DNA of 64,000 nt from the NCBI GenBank assembly GCA_001580565.1, contig LRBF01000271.1, positions 62,001 through 126,000 of the forward strand, in the 5' to 3' direction. Under the pieces are notes generated by a model. That model searched no databases, was not told the origin of the DNA, and saw only the letters and a program-made list of their open reading frames with translations. This stretch comes from Caballeronia megalochromosomata. Lineage in GTDB: Bacteria > Pseudomonadota > Gammaproteobacteria > Burkholderiales > Burkholderiaceae. Position numbers and translations under genes: made by a program. Shown piece after piece: positions 16,703 through 24,974 of this stretch (the stretch's first letter is position 1; each line of letters starts with the position of its first letter).

Positions 16703-17457
16703 GCCGCCTCCCTTCTGATGCGCCGGTACAGGCGCTTTTCTGCCTGGCGCAGCAAGCCGTTGATCGTCGTGACGAAGACCAGCATCAGGACCATGAGGCC
16801 GTACATCGTCGGGTTGTCGAAGGCGTTGTAGGCGAACGCGATCTGATAGCCGAAGCCCGAGCCCGACAACACGAACTCGCCCGCCACGACCGCGATGAAC
16901 GCGTACACCACCGTCAGCTTGATGCCCGTGAAGACGAACGGCAGACTAGCGGGCAGCGTGATCAAACGAATCTCGTCGAGCGTACTCAGGCGGCATACGC
17001 GCGCGGTTCGCAGCAGCACGCGCGGCACACGCTCGAGGCCATTGAGCGTGTTCACGGCCATTGCCACGACCGCGAACAGAAAGCCGATACCGATGAGCGG
17101 CCAGCGATTCAGCCCGAAGATCACGATGAGAATCGGATACAGCACGAATACCGGCACCGCGTAGTACGAGAGCAGCAAGGGATCCAGCACGCGGCGCAGT
17201 CGTGGCAACCGGAAGAGCAGCACGCCGCCGATGAACCCCGCGACCACGGCCAGCGTCACCGCGGCGAGCGCGCTGCCGAGCGTCTGCACGATATCGACGG
17301 TGAACTGCCCCGACGTGAGAATGTCCCACGCACTCGCCGCCATGCGCGAAGGCGGGATGAACGACACGGGATTGATCCACGCGAGACGCGTCGCGATTTC
17401 CAGCAGCGCGATCAGGCCGATGACGAGCCCGATACGCCAGCGCGCCGCCTGGTTCAC
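16699..17457 (-). CDS. ABC transporter permease (SsuC/TauC type), second subunit
   Basis: 252 aa from a GTG at 17457 that overlaps the ATPase stop (GTGA); a longer start at 17505 would overlap the ATPase gene by 52 bases and is less likely. About six helices; an EAA-type segment is seen at about 165-190 (ARVCRLSTLDEIRLITLPASLPFV). Two different permease genes suggest a heterodimeric channel, unusual for the Ssu/Tau group, which mostly uses one. Confidence 0.88.
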   Translation of the reverse strand: MNQAARWRIGLVIGLIALLEIATRLAWINPVSFIPPSRMAASAWDILTSGQFTVDIVQTLGSALAAVTLAVVAGFIGGVLLFRLPRLRRVLDPLLLSYYAVPVFVLYPILIVIFGLNRWPLIGIGFLFAVVAMAVNTLNGLERVPRVLLRTARVCRLSTLDEIRLITLPASLPFVFTGIKLTVVYAFIAVVAGEFVLSGSGFGYQIAFAYNAFDNPTMYGLMVLMLVFVTTINGLLRQAEKRLYRRIRREAA

Positions 17458-18314
17458 GGCCTGCTCCCGAGCGCTTTCAACGCTTCGTCGCGCAACAGGC
17501 CCCACACTTGCGCGGTGAGTTCGCCGAAGCGCGGATCGAGTGCGATCGTGCTGTCACGCATGCGCGTCCAGCCTGTTTCGATCGTCGCGATGAAGCGGCC
17601 CGGACACGCCGACATCACGCCGATGCGATCCGACAGAAGCACCGCTTCATCGATCGAATGCGTGATGAGCATCACGGTCGCGCCGGTGTCGCGCCAGAGC
17701 TTCAGCGTTTCATCGCCCATCAGGAGACGCGTTTGCTGATCGAGTGCGCCGAAGGGCTCGTCGAGCAGCATGAGGCGCGGACGCACGACCATCGCACGCG
17801 CAATGCACACACGCTGACGCATCCCGCCCGAAAGCTGCGCCGGATACGCGCGCGCGAACGACTTCAGGCCCATGAACGACAACGCATGATCGACCCGCTC
17901 GCGCACTTCGCTTTCCGCCACGCCCGCGCGGCGCGCGGCGAACGCGGCGTTGTCGAACACGTTGAGCCACGGAAAGCTCGCGTCTTCCTGAAACACGACC
18001 GCGACGCCGTCGGGCACTTCGCGACCCACCGGCTGCCCTTCGAACTCGACCGTGCCGCCGCTCGGCGGATTCAGGCCCGCGAGCACGTCGAGCAAGGTGG
18101 ATTTGCCGCATCCCGAAGGGCCCACGACGGAAAAGAACTCGCCTGCGCGCAATTCGAGGCTCACCGGCCCGAGCGCATGAAACGGCGGCTTGCCCGCTGT
18201 GCCGGGATAGATGCGCGTGACATCGGTGAGACGCGCCTGCACGCGCTCCGCATCCTGAAGCGCGGGATCGCGCGATACGACTGATATCTTCGTGCGACGT
18301 GACAACACGCTCAT
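17454..18314 (-). CDS. ABC transporter ATP-binding protein
   Basis: 286 aa. Start ATG 18314 has GAGG 5 bases upstream; an upstream in-frame start at 18362 would overlap the binding-protein gene. Walker A GPSGCGKST (about 69), Q-loop FQEDASFPWL, signature LSGGMRQRV (about 162), Walker B LMLLDEPFGALD and H-loop THSIDEA are all present. It energises the two permeases of the operon. Confidence 0.93.
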   Translation of the reverse strand: MSVLSRRTKISVVSRDPALQDAERVQARLTDVTRIYPGTAGKPPFHALGPVSLELRAGEFFSVVGPSGCGKSTLLDVLAGLNPPSGGTVEFEGQPVGREVPDGVAVVFQEDASFPWLNVFDNAAFAARRAGVAESEVRERVDHALSFMGLKSFARAYPAQLSGGMRQRVCIARAMVVRPRLMLLDEPFGALDQQTRLLMGDETLKLWRDTGATVMLITHSIDEAVLLSDRIGVMSACPGRFIATIETGWTRMRDSTIALDPRFGELTAQVWGLLRDEALKALGSRP

Positions 18315-18321
18315 CGCGGCC

Positions 18322-19320
18322 TCATTTCTTCGTTTGCAGATCGGCGGGAAGGAGCGATTCATCGACGATCTTCGACCAGTCGAACGGACCTTCGGGAATC
18401 GCCTTCACGAGAATCAGGCCCTTCAGCACTTCGTCCATACTCTTGCGATCGAAGCTGCCTTCGCTCCAGTACTTCGGATCGGCGTCGAGCACGTTGTTGA
18501 GCGCCGATGCCGCCACCGCCGGGTCCATCTTGTACTGCTTCGCCAGAATCTGGGCGGACTCCTCGCGATGCGCCGCCATGTACTGGACCGCCTTGCGACG
18601 CGCCTTGATGATGCCCTTGATCACTTCGGGATGCGTCTTCAGGTAGTCGGTACGCACGATGCCGACCGTCTGGGTTTCATTGGGCACGATATCGGTCGAA
18701 CGAAACGCGATGCGCAACTGATCCTTCTTCGCGCTATACGACGGCTCCGTCATGTAGGCCACATCGACCGCGCCCTGTTGCAATGAAGTGAGCATGCCGC
18801 TCGAACTGCCGACGGGCTTGCGCTGCACTTGCCCCGTCAGGCCGGCGCGATCGAGCGCGATCGTGACGATCGTATCGGTGGTCGACTTCGGGCTGCTATA
18901 GCCGATCGTCTTGCCTTTCATCTGCTGGATATTGCTGATCGTGCCGTTCTTCTGCTCGACCCAGACGAGATCGGCGAGGCTCTGCACGCCGCCGTGCACG
19001 ATGGTCAGGTCGACACCTTGCTTCACCGCGGCGATCGCCGCAGGCAAGGCGACTTCGCCATAAGGAATCTCGGACGCCATTGCGTTGCGCACGGTGGTGC
19101 CGCCGCCTTCCGACGTGATGAAGCCCGTCACGCTCACGCCTTCTTCCTTGAAGAAGCCCTTCTCCATCGCGACCGCGAAGGGCACGCCGTACATGCCGTC
19201 GCCCCAGTGCGTGACCGTCAGCGGCGCGGCGAGCACGCCAGTGCCGCAGACATAGCCCACCGCGAGAGACATGAGACAGGCACCGCGCGCGAATCTCGCG
19301 ATCTTTCCAAGCGCAAACAT
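18322..19320 (-). CDS. ABC transporter substrate-binding protein (SsuA/TauA/NMT1 type)
   Basis: 332 aa. The ATG at 19320 has GGAGA 8 bases upstream and gives a standard signal peptide (basic MFALGKIARFARG, hydrophobic core, then VLAAP). The mature part resembles NMT1/THI5- and TauA-like periplasmic proteins (MEKGFFKEEGV, a TSEGGGTT loop, DVAYMTEPSYS). First gene of the seven-gene operon 19320-13005. The ligand is unknown; the downstream hydro-lyase and lyase suggest a branched di- or tricarboxylic acid rather than a sulfonate. Confidence 0.9.
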   Translation of the reverse strand: MFALGKIARFARGACLMSLAVGYVCGTGVLAAPLTVTHWGDGMYGVPFAVAMEKGFFKEEGVSVTGFITSEGGGTTVRNAMASEIPYGEVALPAAIAAVKQGVDLTIVHGGVQSLADLVWVEQKNGTISNIQQMKGKTIGYSSPKSTTDTIVTIALDRAGLTGQVQRKPVGSSSGMLTSLQQGAVDVAYMTEPSYSAKKDQLRIAFRSTDIVPNETQTVGIVRTDYLKTHPEVIKGIIKARRKAVQYMAAHREESAQILAKQYKMDPAVAASALNNVLDADPKYWSEGSFDRKSMDEVLKGLILVKAIPEGPFDWSKIVDESLLPADLQTKK

Positions 19321-19471
19321 GTAGGCGTCTCCATCCATGATCGACGGTCTCGCAGCGTGCTCGGCGCGCGGCCGCACTATGTTTTTTGGACCTGCTCTGG
19401 ATGTTGCTATCTGCTGGAGCGCTGCAAACCGATGGCATCGCTCGCACGGCCGTATCGCACAACCGTGCAAG

Positions 19472-19487
19472 TTAATGTATGCATTAA
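19472..19487. promoter_or_regulatory. Candidate GntR/FCD operator upstream of the ABC-LeuCD operon
   Basis: TTAATG-TATG-CATTAA, 6-bp arms with a 4-base centre, about 150 bp upstream of the binding-protein start and 66 bp downstream of the GntR gene's 3' end. Operators of FCD-type GntR regulators are short palindromes of this kind. Inference from symmetry and place. Confidence 0.4.
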
Positions 19488-19552
19488 ATCCGTGGAAGTC
19501 CAGATTCATCGAGGGCGTACATACCCTCGCCGCGCCGGGCGCGAGTCTTGTT

Positions 19553-20284
19553 TCAGGCTTGCTGAATGCCGTATTGCTGCAGCACGCTGGTCTGGTCGCG
19601 CCAGCCGCGCTCGCGATGCGCGCGATACAGATCGCTCGCTTTCGCTGCGTCGCCGCAACGCATCGCGTCGATGATCTCGTAGTGCTCCTGTATCGACTTC
19701 GCCGGCTGTGGATGCGCTTTCACCATCTGCGTGAAGCGCCGCACGCGATGCACCTGATCACGGCAATTCATGACGATGCCGTGAAGGCGCGCATTGCCGC
19801 TCAAGGCGATGAGCGTCTCATGAAAGACCTCATCGGCCGCGGCCCACGCGAGCATGTCGCCGCGTTCGAGCGCGCCGGTCATCGTCTCGCATGCCTGCAC
19901 GAGCGGCGCGAGGTCCGCGCCCTTTCTCGCCGCGACGAGTCCCGCCGCGGTCGATTCCAGGCTGATCAGCACCTGATAGATATGCGTGATGTCGGAGATC
20001 GAAGTCGGCACGATGCGAATGCCATGGCGCGGCACGATTTGCACGAGACCTTCGCCTTGCAGACGCAGCGCGGCCTCGCGGATCGGCGTGCGGCTGAAGC
20101 CGAGCATGAGCCCCAGTTCCTGCTCAAGCAGATACGAACCCGGCGTCAGCTCGCTCTCGATGATCCGGCGGCGCAGTTCGCGATAGGCCAGCTCGGTCGT
20201 GTTACGTCGCGCGGGCCTCGCGCCCTCGACGGCCTTGTCGTTCGATATGACCTTCGGCGTGGCAATGTTGCGAGACGCGGCCAT
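19553..20284 (-). CDS. GntR-family regulator, FCD subfamily
   Basis: 243 aa from the ATG at 20284 (GGGGAG upstream). N-terminal winged helix (LAYRELRRRIIESELTPGS, then GFSRTPIREAALRLQGEGLV) followed by an all-helical FCD ligand-binding domain with the metal-binding residues D/H seen near DEVFHETLIAL and EHYEIIDAM. It lies just upstream of and in the same direction as the ABC-LeuCD-lyase operon, so it is probably that operon's repressor, relieved by the substrate acid. Confidence 0.9.
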   Translation of the reverse strand: MAASRNIATPKVISNDKAVEGARPARRNTTELAYRELRRRIIESELTPGSYLLEQELGLMLGFSRTPIREAALRLQGEGLVQIVPRHGIRIVPTSISDITHIYQVLISLESTAAGLVAARKGADLAPLVQACETMTGALERGDMLAWAAADEVFHETLIALSGNARLHGIVMNCRDQVHRVRRFTQMVKAHPQPAKSIQEHYEIIDAMRCGDAAKASDLYRAHRERGWRDQTSVLQQYGIQQA

Positions 20285-20334
20285 GCTGGAACTCCCCGAT
20301 GGAATTGCCGTCCTGCGCCGATGGTAGCACCGCG

Positions 20335-21210
20335 TCACACGTCGGTGAGATGGGCGACGAGCTTGCGGCACGCCTCAGGCAACGCATCGAGCGAGCGCAC
20401 GCCGATGAGCAGTTCGCGCGCGGCCCATGCATCGGTCAATGCGATCACGGCGAGCGCGTGCTGTTTCGCGACCGCCTCGGGCATCACGCCGAGGCCCAGT
20501 CCCGCTTCGATCATCAGGCATTGCGCGTCATAGCTCGAAACCTGAATGCGCACGCGCACCGAACGTCCGTGTTCATTCGCCGCGCGTGTGAGGCACTGGC
20601 TGATCGCGGTATCAGGCGGCAATGCGACGAACTCTTCATCGAGTGCATCGGCGAACGCGATCGATTGCGCTTGCGCCAACGCATGCCCCGGCGGCGTCGC
20701 GAGCACGAGGTTGTCGGTGCGATAGGGAATCGCGTGAATCGCATGGCCATGCGGGACGGACGTGAACACGCCGATATCCGCCGCATTGTCCGCAACCGCG
20801 CGCACCACTTGCGCGCTCGGCTTTTCATCGAGCTGGATGCGCACGTTGGGGTGGCGCGCCGCGAACGATTGAATATCGCGCGGCAGAAACTGCACGATCG
20901 ACGATACGTTCGCCGCGATGCGCACGATGCCGCTCGTGCCGCTCGCGAAGTCGCGCATCTGTATGGTGATATCGTCGAATTGATGCAATGCACGATGCGC
21001 GAGCGCCGCAAGACGATGACCCGCTTCGGTCGGCTCGACACCTTTATTCGTGCGGCGCAATAGCGGCACGCCGAACATCGCCTCTATCTCGCTGATGCGT
21101 CTGCTCACCGCCGCCGCCGCGATGTGTTCGCGCTGTGCGGCTGCGGCGATCGTGCCCGTATCGACGACGGCGAGGAAGAGTCTCAGCGAAAGCGGATCGA
21201 TCGGCGGCAT
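20335..21210 (-). CDS. LysR-family transcriptional regulator
   Basis: 291 aa. HTH at residues 5-62 (LRLFLAVVDTGTIAAAAQRE, AAAVSRRISEIEAMFG), then the two-part effector domain. Encoded 50 bp upstream of the GntR gene in the same direction. Two regulators in series before one operon suggest dual control, or that this LysR acts on a target outside the window. Confidence 0.9.
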   Translation of the reverse strand: MPPIDPLSLRLFLAVVDTGTIAAAAQREHIAAAAVSRRISEIEAMFGVPLLRRTNKGVEPTEAGHRLAALAHRALHQFDDITIQMRDFASGTSGIVRIAANVSSIVQFLPRDIQSFAARHPNVRIQLDEKPSAQVVRAVADNAADIGVFTSVPHGHAIHAIPYRTDNLVLATPPGHALAQAQSIAFADALDEEFVALPPDTAISQCLTRAANEHGRSVRVRIQVSSYDAQCLMIEAGLGLGVMPEAVAKQHALAVIALTDAWAARELLIGVRSLDALPEACRKLVAHLTDV

Positions 21211-21363
21211 GGGCGGCGGCTTCAGTCGTGAGACACGTCCGCAGTGTACTTAAAGAACGCTTGCCATCGCGAATGGCGATGACGGCATGACGAAGCATCG
21301 CTTTGCCGCGCACGCAACCGCGCGGAAAATGCCGTGAATCAGGTACTCGTCGAAGGAACCGTC

Positions 21364-22134
21364 ATGCAGGAAGCTGCTATCGCAACCCGTATTCGCGTGT
21401 TCTGGCAACCGGGATGCTCGTCGTGCCTGCGCACGAAGGAGTTCCTCACGCGCCAGGGCATCGAGTTCGAATCGATCGACGTGCACAACGATGCCGAGGG
21501 CCGTGCAGCGCTCGCGGCGCTCGGCGCGCGCAGCGTGCCCGTGGTCGCGCTGGGATCGAAGTACACGCTCTGCCAGTCGATCAACGACGTGATCCGCTTT
21601 CTCGATCTCAAGACGACGCCGACGCCACCCTTGCCGCCCGCTGAACTCGTCAGCAAACTCGCGCATGTGCTCGAAGCCAACGCGCGCTACACGTGTCAAT
21701 TCGGCTCAGATGACTTTCACACACCCTTTCGCAATCGCAATCGCACGCCGGCCGGTCTGACGTTTCACGTATCTCGCGTCGCGGAAATGGGTATTCAGGC
21801 CGCGCATCAGATCGAATTGCGCTTCGAAGGCTTCGATGATCAGCCGCCGGCGCAATGGCAGGCGGAAGATATCGCGCGCTGGGGAGAAAGCGTGCGCGAG
21901 CGACTGCTTGACTGGTGGGAGCATGAAAGCGAGCCTTCGCTCTCGTATCTCGTGCCGACCTATTACGGTCGCCGCTCGATGCACGAAGTGCTGGAACGCA
22001 CCGCATGGCATAGCGCGCAGCACACGCGGCAGGTCATGTTGATGCTGGAAAGCGGCTGTGTGGCGATCGATCGTCCCTTGACGGCGGACGACCTCCTTGG
22101 CTTGCCGCTACCGGAAGAAGTCTGGGACAAGTGA
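21364..22134 (+). CDS. Glutaredoxin-DinB fusion protein
   Basis: 256 aa from an ATG at 21364 with AAGGA 6 bases upstream; a GTG at 21334 could add 10 residues. Residues 1-85 form a glutaredoxin-like domain with a CSSC redox motif (about 17-20), a SVPVVALG cis-Pro segment and DVIRFLD. Residues about 95-250 look like a DinB/YfiT four-helix bundle with a histidine set (TFHVSR, then WHSAQH) that binds a divalent metal in that family. DinB proteins act as metal-dependent thiol transferases; the fusion would put a thiol-disulfide domain beside a thiol-transfer domain. Divergent from the LysR gene at 20335-21210. Confidence 0.8.
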   Translation: MQEAAIATRIRVFWQPGCSSCLRTKEFLTRQGIEFESIDVHNDAEGRAALAALGARSVPVVALGSKYTLCQSINDVIRFLDLKTTPTPPLPPAELVSKLAHVLEANARYTCQFGSDDFHTPFRNRNRTPAGLTFHVSRVAEMGIQAAHQIELRFEGFDDQPPAQWQAEDIARWGESVRERLLDWWEHESEPSLSYLVPTYYGRRSMHEVLERTAWHSAQHTRQVMLMLESGCVAIDRPLTADDLLGLPLPEEVWDK

Positions 22135-22172
22135 CGCGCAAGTCTGCCGAGCCGCCTGTTCCGGACCGCGCT

Positions 22173-22184
22173 AACGTATACGTT
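22173..22184. promoter_or_regulatory. Perfect 12-bp palindrome upstream of the GntR gene
   Basis: AACGTATACGTT, about 100 bp before the GntR start. A GTATAC core is common in operators of FCD-type regulators, so autoregulation is likely. Confidence 0.45.
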
Positions 22185-22286
22185 GAGCGATACGGTGAAA
22201 TTCTTTTCATATAATGAAGGCATTCCGTCTGCCGGCGCGTGGGCCGGTGGGCATATCGTCCGTGCATCGACGGCAACGCTTACGGA

Positions 22287-22991
22287 ATGCCCACCATGGC
22301 TCCAGCCCGGACCGCCGAAGCGATCAGCAAGCCGCGCGAGAAATCGACCGACACGGTCTATCAGGCCCTGCGCGAAAAGATTCTCGGCAACGAACTGCGC
22401 CCCGGCACGCAGATGCTCGAACAGGAACTCGTAGCGTGGTTCGGCGTGAGCCGCACGCCGGTGCGCGAGGCGCTCATCCGTCTGCAGAACGAGCATCTCG
22501 TGCAGATCATTCCGCGGCACGGCATGCGCGTGCGCAATATATCGATGGCGGATATCGAAGAAGTCTTTCAGGTGCAGACGAGTCTCGAAGCGACAGCGGC
22601 CTCGGCCGTCGCTGCACGCAAGCCGGGTGCGAGGGAATTGAAGGTGCTCGACAAAGCGTGCGCGGAACTGGATCGCGCGTTCGCGAAGCATGATCGCGAA
22701 GCGTGGTCTGCCGCGCATGAAGGGTTCTATGCGCGCCTCGTCGAGTTGAGCGAGAATCCACGCCTCACGCAGATCGTCGGCGAATGCTCGGATCAGGTGC
22801 GCCGCGTACGCGAGTTGACGCTGCGGCTGATCGATCTCGACGAATCGCAGGCGCAAGACCTGCGCGCGATCATCAACGCATTGCGGCAAGGCGATGTGTC
22901 GTCGGTGCAAGCGCTCTGCCGCGAGAATCGCGCGCGCAATCTTCAGACGCAAATCGCAGCGCTGCGACGCTTCAGGATTCTCGACGTCTGA
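22287..22991 (+). CDS. GntR-family regulator, FCD subfamily
   Basis: 234 aa from ATG 22287; ATG 22296 is equally possible and neither has a strong ribosome-binding site. Winged helix at about 15-80 (VYQALREKILGNELRPGTQM, then VSRTPVREALIRLQNEHL) and an FCD domain with HEGFYARLVEL. Closely resembles the regulator at 19553-20284 in motif wording (IIPRHGMRV versus IVPRHGIRI), so the two are probably paralogues. Its target is unknown; no metabolic operon abuts it apart from the convergent UspA gene. Confidence 0.9.
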   Translation: MPTMAPARTAEAISKPREKSTDTVYQALREKILGNELRPGTQMLEQELVAWFGVSRTPVREALIRLQNEHLVQIIPRHGMRVRNISMADIEEVFQVQTSLEATAASAVAARKPGARELKVLDKACAELDRAFAKHDREAWSAAHEGFYARLVELSENPRLTQIVGECSDQVRRVRELTLRLIDLDESQAQDLRAIINALRQGDVSSVQALCRENRARNLQTQIAALRRFRILDV

Positions 22992-23001
22992 TCACGCCGC
23001 A

Positions 23002-23502
23002 TCAGGCGTGATTTACTTGCAACGCCGCTTCGCGCAATGCGATCACGCGCGCCTGTTCCGTGACGCATCCGGTCGCGATCAACACTTCCCGATCCGAATG
23101 GCGGCACACCACGTTGCGCACGTGGTTCACGCCCACGCCGAACAATCCGCGCTTCTTCGCACCGAGCACGATGAGATCCGCGTCGAGGCGCTCAGCCTCA
23201 GCCGCGATCACGCGGCCAATGCTGCGGCCGTCCAAGGGCAGCGTGCGCGTCTGCCACTTCGCGTCGATACCCGCGCGCCCGAGCATCTTTTCGCTGTGGC
23301 GCCGAATCACGAGCGCAAGCTGATTGACGATGGCCTGTGTGTCGCAAAGACCTTCCATCTGCCAGCCTGCCCACCACGGCGAAGATTCGATAACGTGCAG
23401 CACGGTCAGACGCGCACGGCTTTCGCGCGCCCGCGCAATGGCGCTCGACAAGGCGGCTTCGCTGAAGCTTTGTCCCACGGCGACGAGAATATGTTGGTAC
23501 AT
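23002..23502 (-). CDS. Universal stress protein (UspA family)
   Basis: 166 aa, one Usp domain. GGAGG lies 7 bases before the ATG. The N-terminus MYQHILVAVGQS and the ADLIVLGAKKRG segment are typical. The usual ATP-binding tail G-2x-G-9x-G(S/T) is degraded (VGVNHVRNVVCRHS), so ATP binding may be lost or altered. Cytoplasmic stress protein; probably monocistronic. Confidence 0.85.
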   Translation of the reverse strand: MYQHILVAVGQSFSEAALSSAIARARESRARLTVLHVIESSPWWAGWQMEGLCDTQAIVNQLALVIRRHSEKMLGRAGIDAKWQTRTLPLDGRSIGRVIAAEAERLDADLIVLGAKKRGLFGVGVNHVRNVVCRHSDREVLIATGCVTEQARVIALREAALQVNHA

Positions 23503-23640
23503 GGCGTCAATCCTCCGATCATTTAATGACGCCGTTTGCAGGCGCCTGTCGTTCTGTGCATGACGTCATGATCGGCGCCGACAATTAGCGGGAAGTGAGC
23601 GTGCGCATCCGAAAGCGTTACGATGCGATAAATCAAACTG

Positions 23641-24933
23641 ATGGCATCCGCTCCCCTTTCATCGATGGACAATCGCGAACTGCTCAACCTCGCTTACCTG
23701 CGCGCCTTCCGCCTGGTCGCTCAGACCGGGAGCGCCACGCGCGCCGCCGCCGCGCTGTTTCGCGCGCAATCGGCGGTCACGCGGTCGCTGCAGGAACTCG
23801 AAGCGGCGGTCGGCGAAACGTTGCTTGAGCGCCGTCCTTCCGGCATGCTCCCCACGCCCGCAGGGCGCGCCGTGCTGTTGCGCTGCCAGCGCATCTTCGC
23901 GGAGCTGGAAGAACTGGCGCAATGGTGCGCGACGCGGCAATCGCGCCGCCGAACCGGCACGGGCGGCACGCTGCCCGCCTTTCTGCTCAACACGCGGCGG
24001 CTGCAATTGTTCTCCGCGCTTGCGCGCCATCGTCATATGCCGAGCGCGGCGCAGACACTGGGACTCAGTCAGCCGGCCGTGAGCAGCGCGATCCGCATCA
24101 TGGAGACGGGCGCGGGCATGCAATTGTTTTATCGCAGCCCGCGCGGACTGCTGCTTACGAGCGAGGGCGAGACCTTCGTGCTGCACGTGCGCCGCGCGCT
24201 CAACGAACTGCGCCACATTCCCGATGATCTCGCGGCGTTGCGCGGCACGATTCAGGGTTACGTCACGGTCGGCGCGCTGCCGCTCGGCAGAACGCTGATC
24301 CTCCCGGGCGCGATCGCGCGCGTGGCCGCGCAATATCCGGGCGTGCGCATCGTGACCGACGAGAGCGCGTATGAAACGCTCGTCGCGGGACTGCGTGCGG
24401 GCGATATCGACTTCGTGCTCGGCGCATTGCGTCAGAACGATGCATCGAGCGGCCTCGTCAACGAGCGCATGATGTCGGAAGATATCGTCGTGATCGCGCG
24501 TAGCGGACATCCGCTCGCGGGCAAGAGCGGACTGACGCTCAAGGACCTGATTACCGCGCAATGGATCTTGCCGCGCAGTCAGGCGCCCGCGCGTGGCATG
24601 TTCGAAGCGCAATTCAGGCGCGCCAAGCTGAAGCCGCCGATGCCGTCCGTCGAGACCGCCGACCTCGCCGTCATCCGTGGTCTTCTGATGCACACGGACA
24701 TGCTCGCCGCCGTCTCCGCACAACAACTGCACTACGAATGCGAATCGGGCCAGCTCGTGGTGATGGACATTCCTCTGCAACACACGCGGCGTGAAATCGG
24801 ACTCACGATGCGCGCGGGCGGCACGCCGTCGCCAGCAGCAAGGGCGCTGATCGATGCGATCCGGTTGACCGTCGATCAGCTCGGACATGAACTGCGCCGC
24901 GAATCGCGTGGCATCGTCAAAACTGTCGCCTGA
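23641..24933 (+). CDS. LysR-type regulator with two DNA-binding domains
   Basis: 430 aa, about 130 longer than ordinary LysR proteins because the HTH is present twice. HTH 1 is at about 17-80 (LRAFRLVAQTGSATRAAAAL, QSAVTRSLQELEAAVG) and HTH 2 at about 118-180 (LQLFSALARHRHMPSAAQTL, QPAVSSAIRIMETGAG). A single effector domain follows (VTVGALPLG, ARSGHPLAGKSG). Double-HTH LysR proteins are known around aromatic-acid pathways in proteobacteria. The O-methyltransferase 41 bp downstream could be a target. Confidence 0.9.
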   Translation: MASAPLSSMDNRELLNLAYLRAFRLVAQTGSATRAAAALFRAQSAVTRSLQELEAAVGETLLERRPSGMLPTPAGRAVLLRCQRIFAELEELAQWCATRQSRRRTGTGGTLPAFLLNTRRLQLFSALARHRHMPSAAQTLGLSQPAVSSAIRIMETGAGMQLFYRSPRGLLLTSEGETFVLHVRRALNELRHIPDDLAALRGTIQGYVTVGALPLGRTLILPGAIARVAAQYPGVRIVTDESAYETLVAGLRAGDIDFVLGALRQNDASSGLVNERMMSEDIVVIARSGHPLAGKSGLTLKDLITAQWILPRSQAPARGMFEAQFRRAKLKPPMPSVETADLAVIRGLLMHTDMLAAVSAQQLHYECESGQLVVMDIPLQHTRREIGLTMRAGGTPSPAARALIDAIRLTVDQLGHELRRESRGIVKTVA

Positions 24934-24974
24934 TGCATTGGTAGACGCAATCAACGCAACGAAAGGGAGAGGCA

